NCBI RefSeq assembly: GCF_002891295.1
Contig: NZ_LGUI01000004.1
Coordinates: 124,001-188,000, forward strand
Direction of reading: 5' to 3'
Length of the DNA stretch: 64,000 nucleotides
DNA from: Streptomyces eurocidicus
Lineage (GTDB): Bacteria; Actinomycetota; Actinomycetes; Streptomycetales; Streptomycetaceae
The position numbers were made by a program, and so were the translations under genes. How positions within the stretch are numbered: position 1 is the stretch's first letter; every line of letters begins with the position of its first letter. Below are positions 59,570 to 64,000 of this stretch, in pieces. The notes beneath the pieces are model-generated. The model made no database searches. It was given only the letters and a program-made list of their open reading frames with translations, and was not told the origin of the DNA.

Positions 59570-60844
59570 GTGGGGAGCGGGCACCGGTTGGGGCGGCGGT
59601 TCGGGTGGCTCTGGGGAGCGTACGGGACCAGCGCGCTCGGCACGTGGCTCGCCTTCGGCGCGTTCCCGCTGATCGCCGTCCAGGTGCTGCACGCCGGACC
59701 CGCCGAGGTCGCCGCCCTCTCCTCCGTGGGGGCCGCGGTGGGCGCGGCCGTGGCGGTGCCCCTCGGCCCGTGGGTGGAGTTCCGCCGCAAACGGCCGGTG
59801 CTGATCGCGACGGACCTGGCGCGGTGCGCGGCGCTGCTGACGATCCCCGCCGCGTACGCGCTCGGCGTGCTCACCTTCGTCCAGCTCCTGCTGGTCTCGG
59901 CCGTCGTCGCGGCGGCCGACATCTCCTTCCGCGCCGCCTCCGGCGCGTACCTGAAGACCCTGCTGCCCGCGGAGGACCTGCTCGTCGCCAACGCCCGGTT
60001 CGAGTCCACGGCCTGGACGACCACGATCATCGGACCACCGCTGGGCGGCGCGATGACCGGGCTCCTCGGCCCGGTGGCGACGGTGCTGGCCGACGCGGTC
60101 AGCTATCTGCTCTCGGCCCTGGGCATCCGCGCGACGGGCGGGCCCGAGCCGCGGCCCGAGCGCCGGGAGGCCGTCCGTATGCGGGCGGGCGACCTGCTCG
60201 ACGGCTGGCGGTACATCCTCGCCGACGCGACGCTGCGCCCCCTCTTCCTCAACACCGCCTTGTTCAACGCCCTGGTGATGGCCACCCAGCCGCTGCTGGC
60301 CGTCCTGATGCTCGGCCGGCTCGGGTTCGCACCATGGCAGTACGGCCTCGCCTTCGCCGTCCCCTCGATCGGCGGGCTGCTCGGCTCACGGCTGGCCCGG
60401 CCGCTCGCCACCCGGTTCGGGCAGCACCGCGTCCTGACCGCGACCGGGACGCTGCGCGCGCTCTGGCCCGTCGGGCTGGCCTTCCTGGGGCCGGGGACCG
60501 GAGGGCTGCTGCTGGTGATGGGCGTCGAGCTCGGGCTGATCCTCTGCTGCGGGATCTTCAACCCCGTGTACGCCACCTACCGCCTCGAGCGCACCGCGAC
60601 CGACCGGGTCGCCCGAACGCTGTCCGCCTGGGCGGTGACGACCAAGATCTCGACCGCGCTCCTGACGGCCCTCTGGGGCGTGCTGGGCGGCCTGCTCGGC
60701 CCGCGTACGGCCATCGGTCTGGCCGGCGTGCTCCTGCTGGCGACCCCGCTGCTGCTCCCTCGCCGCGCGCCGGCACCTTCCCCCGGGCCGGCGCCTTGCC
60801 CTGACCTCGGCCCTGACCCGGAGCCGGAACCGAACCGCGCCTGA
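59570..60844 (+). CDS. MFS transporter, multidrug-resistance type
   Basis: 424 residues with about 12 hydrophobic segments. The N-terminal segment (WLWGAYGTSALGTWLAFGAFP) and the cytoplasmic loop PWVEFRRKRPVLIATDLARC match the enterobactin-exporter/MdfA-like MFS group. The Pro-rich tail (PAPSPGPAPCPD onward) is disordered. GTG 59570 follows a GGTGAGGGG site. It begins about 125 bases after the PKS operon and may export its product, but there is no direct evidence for coupling. Confidence 0.85.
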   Translation: MGSGHRLGRRFGWLWGAYGTSALGTWLAFGAFPLIAVQVLHAGPAEVAALSSVGAAVGAAVAVPLGPWVEFRRKRPVLIATDLARCAALLTIPAAYALGVLTFVQLLLVSAVVAAADISFRAASGAYLKTLLPAEDLLVANARFESTAWTTTIIGPPLGGAMTGLLGPVATVLADAVSYLLSALGIRATGGPEPRPERREAVRMRAGDLLDGWRYILADATLRPLFLNTALFNALVMATQPLLAVLMLGRLGFAPWQYGLAFAVPSIGGLLGSRLARPLATRFGQHRVLTATGTLRALWPVGLAFLGPGTGGLLLVMGVELGLILCCGIFNPVYATYRLERTATDRVARTLSAWAVTTKISTALLTALWGVLGGLLGPRTAIGLAGVLLLATPLLLPRRAPAPSPGPAPCPDLGPDPEPEPNRA

Positions 60845-60890
60845 CGGTCAACCCTTCCGCGTACGACCCGCGGACTCGGCAGGGAACACC

Positions 60891-61092
60891 CGAGCGTTGC
60901 CGCGCAACGGCGCAACGTTTCCGGCCGGAGCGCTCCCACCAGCGGGAACGGCCGCTTCCGGCGGCGCTGACCCAGGACGGCGCGGGGCAGCGTTGCGCTC
61001 ATTCGCCGATCGCACGGCGCAACGGCTCCGTGTCACTCCATTCTGTGAGTCGCCTTCCCGCAATCCGCTGGACGGGTGACCAGTCCCGTTGC
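60891..61092. repeat. Cluster of GTTGC/GCAAC pentamers upstream of the HTH-receiver operon
   Basis: Six copies: GTTGC at 60896, 60992 and 61088, GCAAC at 60904, 60912 and 61019. The first two form a palindrome with a three-base spacer; the last lies in CCCGTTGCGTAACGGG. They fall within 220 bases upstream of the start at 61109 and look like repeated operator half-sites. Confidence 0.5.
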
Positions 61093-61108
61093 GTAACGGG
61101 TCAGACGG

Positions 61109-61366
61109 ATGGAGACTTCGGTGGACCGGCCGCTGCTGTCACTGAGAACGACCCTGGTGTTCCTGCTCGCGTCGCTCGCCGGCGCGGCGGCGGGCGCCTT
61201 GACCGCGTACGCGGGTGAGGGGACACCGCGCGGCGCGCTCGCGGGCCTCGCCGCCGCCGGGGTGGCGGTGCGGTTCTTCGACCGTCTCGTCGCCGCCGAG
61301 CCGGACGACGGCCGGCCGCACCGGGCCGCGGGCGACGGCGGGGGAGAGGGGGCAGGACATGGGTGA
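61109..61366 (+). CDS. Small membrane protein, function unknown
   Basis: 85 residues. Two hydrophobic segments (about 13-32 and 43-58) are separated by AGEGTPRG, and an acidic, Gly-rich tail follows. It overlaps the next gene by eight bases (start 61359), indicating coupled translation. No family was recognised. It may anchor or sense for the regulator encoded next. Confidence 0.6.
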   Translation: METSVDRPLLSLRTTLVFLLASLAGAAAGALTAYAGEGTPRGALAGLAAAGVAVRFFDRLVAAEPDDGRPHRAAGDGGGEGAGHG

Positions 61367-62438
61367 GCTCCGGCCGCTGGGGGACGATCTCACGGACAGC
61401 TCTCGCGCACTCGCCCAGGCGTTGCGGGAGCTGTTCGAGGGGATGGGGGTATCCGTGCGCCGGTACGCGGCCCGGCGCCGGCGGGATCCCGGGACGTTCT
61501 CGCGCTACCTGAACGGAACCCGCCTGCCTCCCTGGCAAGTGATCATGGACCTGTTCGCGGACCTCGCCCAGCACCGGGGGACCGCCGTCACCGCCGAGGC
61601 CATCGAGTTCGTACGCGGGCTGTACGGGTCGGCGGTCGACGCCGGTTCCTCGCCCAAGCACGCGGTGGAGATCCTGGAGCAGCAACTGGCCGACGCCGAC
61701 CGGGTCTCGCGCCGGTCGAGCGTTCGCGGCGACGTGCTGGGCGACGCCCTGCTGGACCGCACCCACCGCATCGCCGACCTGGAAGTGCGCCTCAACCAGC
61801 TGGAGGCCGACCGGAGCGCCGAGCGGGAGCGGGCGGACAAGCTCGCCGCGGCCCATCCCGACGTCTCCGACCTCCTGCGCGAACGCGACGCCCTGGAGGC
61901 CGAGGTGTCACGGCTGGGTGAGGAACTGCGCGAGGCCGGGGAGCAGCGTGCCGCCGCGGAGGCCCGGTGCGATCTGCTCGAACGGCAGCTGGAGGCCGTC
62001 GAACGGCCGGCCCTGCCCGTCGTCGACTCCGGACCCCGGATCCTGCCCAGGATCCTGATCGTCGACGACCAGGCGGACAACCTGCTCGCGATGAGAGCCG
62101 TACTGGAGACCCTCGACCAGGGCCTCGTCACCGTCTCCTCCGGCCGGGAGGCGCTCAAGGCGCTCCTGGACCACGACGACTTCGCGGTCATCATCATGGA
62201 CGTGCAGATGCCGGAGATGGACGGCTACGAGACGTGCGCGCACATCAAACGCAGGCCCCGCACGCGTGATGTGCCCATCATCTTCCTGACCGCGATGGGA
62301 GTGGACCCGGAACACTCCGCCCGCGGGTACGCGGCCGGCGCGGTCGACTACATCAGCAAGCCCTTCGACCCGTGGGCGTTGCGCGCCAAGGTCGCCGTCT
62401 TCACCTCCATCTACCTGGAACGCCACGCCGCCCGATGA
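61359..62438 (+). CDS. Regulator with N-terminal HTH, coiled coil and C-terminal receiver domain
   Basis: 359 residues. Residues about 10-75 form a helix-turn-helix-like domain (FEGMGVSVRRYAARRRRD, FSRYLNGTRLPPW). About 90-215 is a long coiled coil with heptad Leu/Glu/Arg. A CheY-type receiver follows (about 228-350): ILIVDDQ acidic pair, phospho-acceptor Asp in IIMDVQMPEMDGYE, Thr in FLTAM and Lys in YISKPFDP. Most response regulators put the receiver first; here it is last. No histidine kinase is adjacent. ATG 61359 is chosen from the GGAGAGGGGG site and the overlap with 61109-61366. Confidence 0.85.
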   Translation: MGELRPLGDDLTDSSRALAQALRELFEGMGVSVRRYAARRRRDPGTFSRYLNGTRLPPWQVIMDLFADLAQHRGTAVTAEAIEFVRGLYGSAVDAGSSPKHAVEILEQQLADADRVSRRSSVRGDVLGDALLDRTHRIADLEVRLNQLEADRSAERERADKLAAAHPDVSDLLRERDALEAEVSRLGEELREAGEQRAAAEARCDLLERQLEAVERPALPVVDSGPRILPRILIVDDQADNLLAMRAVLETLDQGLVTVSSGREALKALLDHDDFAVIIMDVQMPEMDGYETCAHIKRRPRTRDVPIIFLTAMGVDPEHSARGYAAGAVDYISKPFDPWALRAKVAVFTSIYLERHAAR

Positions 62439-62439
62439 G

Positions 62440-62979
62440 CTACGGCCCCTCCGGGCACGCCTGCCGGAGGGCCAGCCGCCAGTCGTTGCACCGCACCGGC
62501 CGCCCGGGCGGGTACTCCACGTCGCGCTCGCCGATCAGCTCGAAGCCCGCCTTGCGGCAGACCGCGTTCGACGGCTTGTTGCCGGTCGAAGGGAAGGCGT
62601 GCAGGAAGCGGTGGGCCCGCTCGGCCCGGGCCCGCTCGGTGACCACCCGCGTCGCGGCGGTCGCCACGCCCCGGCCCTGGAACCCGGGGAGCACCATCCA
62701 CCCGGTCTCGTACACCTGCTCGCCGTCCCGGGTATGCCGCCAGAAGCCGATGCTGCCGACCACGCCCCCCTCCGGGAACAGCGTGATCCGGAACATCCGG
62801 CCCGCGCCCGTGCGGTCCGCGCTGAGCCGCACATACCGCTCGTGGCGCGCGAGGATCTGCTCCTCGGTCTCGGGGCCGCCGAGATGGGTCATCTGCTCCG
62901 GCGTGTTCAACGCCCGCAGCAGCCCGAGGTCCTGCGGGGCCCAGGGGTCGAGCCGTACCGGCGGCAAGGTGTTGTCCAT
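62440..62979 (-). CDS. GNAT N-acetyltransferase
   Basis: 179 residues of the RimJ/RimL-like GNAT group. The acetyl-CoA motif is VLPGFQGRGVATAATR, preceded by GVVGSIGFWRH. The C-terminal FHAFPSTGNKPSNAVCRKAGF-like segment is the usual beta5-alpha4 region. The start ATG at 62979 gives a normal family length, whereas the frame remains open far upstream only by chance. The substrate is unknown; such enzymes acetylate amines of proteins, antibiotics or small molecules. Confidence 0.88.
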   Translation of the reverse strand: MDNTLPPVRLDPWAPQDLGLLRALNTPEQMTHLGGPETEEQILARHERYVRLSADRTGAGRMFRITLFPEGGVVGSIGFWRHTRDGEQVYETGWMVLPGFQGRGVATAATRVVTERARAERAHRFLHAFPSTGNKPSNAVCRKAGFELIGERDVEYPPGRPVRCNDWRLALRQACPEGP

Positions 62980-63009
62980 GCCCCGGACGGTAGCCCAGGA
63001 GCCCGACAA

Positions 63010-63414
63010 CACCCGGGCACCAGCGGCCTCGTGTACGGCCGCGTCGACGTCTTCCGGCCCGTCGCCGCCCCCGACCTCGCGGGCGCCGTCGAGGGTCTGC
63101 TGCGCCATCACCGTGACGCGGTGCTGGCACCCGCCGGCCTGGGGCACCTGCCCCTGCACATCACCGAACACGGCTGGCCCACCGGCCCCGAGCGGCCGCC
63201 GCACCGCCAGGCCGACGTGGTCGAGACCGTGATCCGCGTCGTCGCGGCCCAGGCGGAGGAACTCGGGCTGAGCGGGTACACCCACTTCGCGCTGCGCGAC
63301 GCCGACAGCGCGAACCCGGGGCTTTTCCACCGGTTCGGGCTCACCACCGACGACTACGCGCCCAAGCCCGCCTTCGAGTCCATGCGGAAGCTCATCGACC
63401 GGTACGGCGCCTGA
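63010..63414 (+). pseudogene. 5'-truncated glycoside-hydrolase-like remnant
   Basis: A coding-like frame ends in TGA at 63414 and contains LPLHITEHGWPTGPE (general acid/base-like Glu-His-Gly-Trp), YTHFALRDADSANPGLFHRFG and KPAFESMRKLI. These are typical of the C-terminal third of cellulase-like GH proteins in Streptomyces. The upstream part of the frame runs antisense across the GNAT gene without similarity, and no start or ribosome site was found. I read it as a decayed gene end. Confidence 0.65.
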
Positions 63415-63509
63415 CGAGGACGACGGCCCGGCGGGTGTCCGTCCGCCGGGCCCGGCACCGCGTACGGCCCGGGGCGCTCGCCCCGCGCGGTGGAGGGCGG
63501 CGCGAAATG

Positions 63510-63527
63510 ATCGTGGTTTTCCACGAT
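63510..63527. promoter_or_regulatory. 7-bp inverted repeat upstream of the small peptide gene
   Basis: ATCGTGG and CCACGAT flank a TTTT loop, about 110 bp before the peptide start. It could be an operator or the terminator of the preceding region. Confidence 0.35.
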
Positions 63528-63637
63528 GCTCAGCGTCCACGAGCCTCCGGCAGAGTGAAGGCAGCTGGACCCCCGCCGGAGCCCCGGACGACACATCCGG
63601 GCGCGGCACACTCTGTGATCGAGAACTGGAGCGACTC

Positions 63638-63721
63638 ATGAAGATGATCAAGGCGATCGTGAAGAAGTTCAAGCAGGACGAGGACCTCGCCAACCACGCG
63701 TGGGTGCTGCACGTCATCTGA
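63638..63721 (+). CDS. 27-residue candidate RiPP precursor peptide
   Basis: ATG to TGA with GGAG six bases upstream of the start. The N-terminal half is Lys-rich and amphipathic (MKMIKAIVKKFKQDEDLA) and the end is NHAWVLHVI. The peptide contains no Cys, Ser, Thr or Tyr, so lanthionine, thiazole or thioether chemistry is excluded. Trp and two His are the only aromatic residues. The next frame, 202 bases on, begins like a P450. Very short precursors with a P450 make atropopeptides (tryptorubin, core AWYIWY) and biarylitides. The function is inferred only; a non-RiPP small protein is possible. Confidence 0.55.
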   Translation: MKMIKAIVKKFKQDEDLANHAWVLHVI

Positions 63722-63923
63722 CGTACCGCGGTCGGCGGAGGCAGCGGCACACGGCCGCCGCCTCCGCCGGCGCGCACAGTGCCCCGGCGGCCACGACCGC
63801 GTCGGATCCCGCCGCAGACCGGGCCGCGGCGCGGAGCGGCGGTCCCGCCCGTTCCCCGCCCGGAGCTCCCCGCCCGCCGCGGGGGACGCATTTCATCGCC
63901 ATTCCCACGGAGGCGGGATTCTC

Positions 63924-64000
63924 GTGCAAGAAACAGCGCCGGCGACGGTGCGCGACCATTCCGTCGTATTCGCCCCCCGGATTCAGGACCTGCTGGCCAG
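63924..64000 (+). CDS. 3'-partial CDS, N-terminus resembling a cytochrome P450
   Basis: GTG start with ACGGAGG upstream (GGAGG at 63909-63913). Only 25 residues are visible, ending VVFAPRIQDLLA. The pattern VxFxPxxxxLLA, just before the usual (D/S)PYPxYxxLR, is common at P450 N-termini. The assignment is tentative until the rest of the frame is read. Its position directly after the peptide gene is what makes it interesting. Confidence 0.4.
   Translation, partial: MQETAPATVRDHSVVFAPRIQDLLA

Noticed and set aside
62599..63009. 5' extension of the glycosidase-like frame across the GNAT gene
   Set aside because: It is antisense to a well-supported GNAT gene and its translation has no family resemblance; only the part after about 63010 looks like a remnant.

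Overview
The window is high-GC actinomycete DNA, almost certainly Streptomyces. It has strong third-position G/C, GTG starts, GGAGG-type ribosome sites, translationally coupled operons and a few in-frame TTA (bldA-type) codons. It is almost entirely specialised metabolism.

Region A (1-22.2 kb) is one flank of a polyene macrolide cluster. A rightward type I PKS gene (1-8054, 5' end outside) carries two KR-DH malonyl modules. It converges, across a 24-bp hairpin terminator, on a leftward operon read in the order: mycosaminyltransferase-like glycosyltransferase, DegT sugar aminotransferase, NysN/PimG-like P450, 3Fe-4S ferredoxin, a one-module loading PKS with a KS-Ser domain, ABC ATPase, ABC permease. 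A PimM-type PAS-LuxR activator (18373-18951) is divergent from that operon, and a PimM-like operator lies about 95 bp upstream of the glycosyltransferase. An SGNH hydrolase and a P450 containing a TTA codon follow.

Region B (22.4-37.0 kb) is a leftward aryl-acyl cassette. It encodes an MIO-type aromatic ammonia-lyase, a discrete ACP, a fused KS-CLF protein, a short AMP-ligase, a styrene-monooxygenase (StyA)-like flavoprotein, an SDR with Tyr replaced by His, an HpaB-type hydroxylase and an EspR-like regulator. A short-chain flavin reductase, a Tat-exported protein and a DHA2 efflux pump flank it. The gene content suggests Tyr/Phe to cinnamate or coumarate, hydroxylation, activation onto the ACP, then possible condensation and alkene epoxidation.

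Region C (38.0-59.4 kb) is a compact four-module type I PKS with two embedded P450s. The first PKS protein has no loading module and, with the best start, no N-terminal docking helix. The domains read: KS-AT(methylmalonyl)-DH-KR-ACP, KS-AT(malonyl)-KR-ACP / KS-AT(malonyl)-DH-KR-ACP / KS-AT0-ACP-TE. The last AT is short and has lost its catalytic serine. I infer, without proof, that region B supplies an aryl starter on its discrete ACP. In that case the line could build an aryl-alkenyl 5-hydroxy-2-enoate or the matching dihydropyranone, tailored by P450s and flavoenzymes. P450 remnants lie between the two regions.

Region D (59.5-64 kb) holds an MFS exporter, a small membrane protein overlapping a regulator with N-terminal HTH, coiled coil and C-terminal receiver, a GNAT acetyltransferase and a truncated glycosidase remnant. 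At the very edge is a 27-residue Lys-rich peptide gene ending in a Trp/His-containing tail. A gene whose first residues resemble a P450 N-terminus follows it. This is a candidate P450-cyclised RiPP locus, cut off by the window end.
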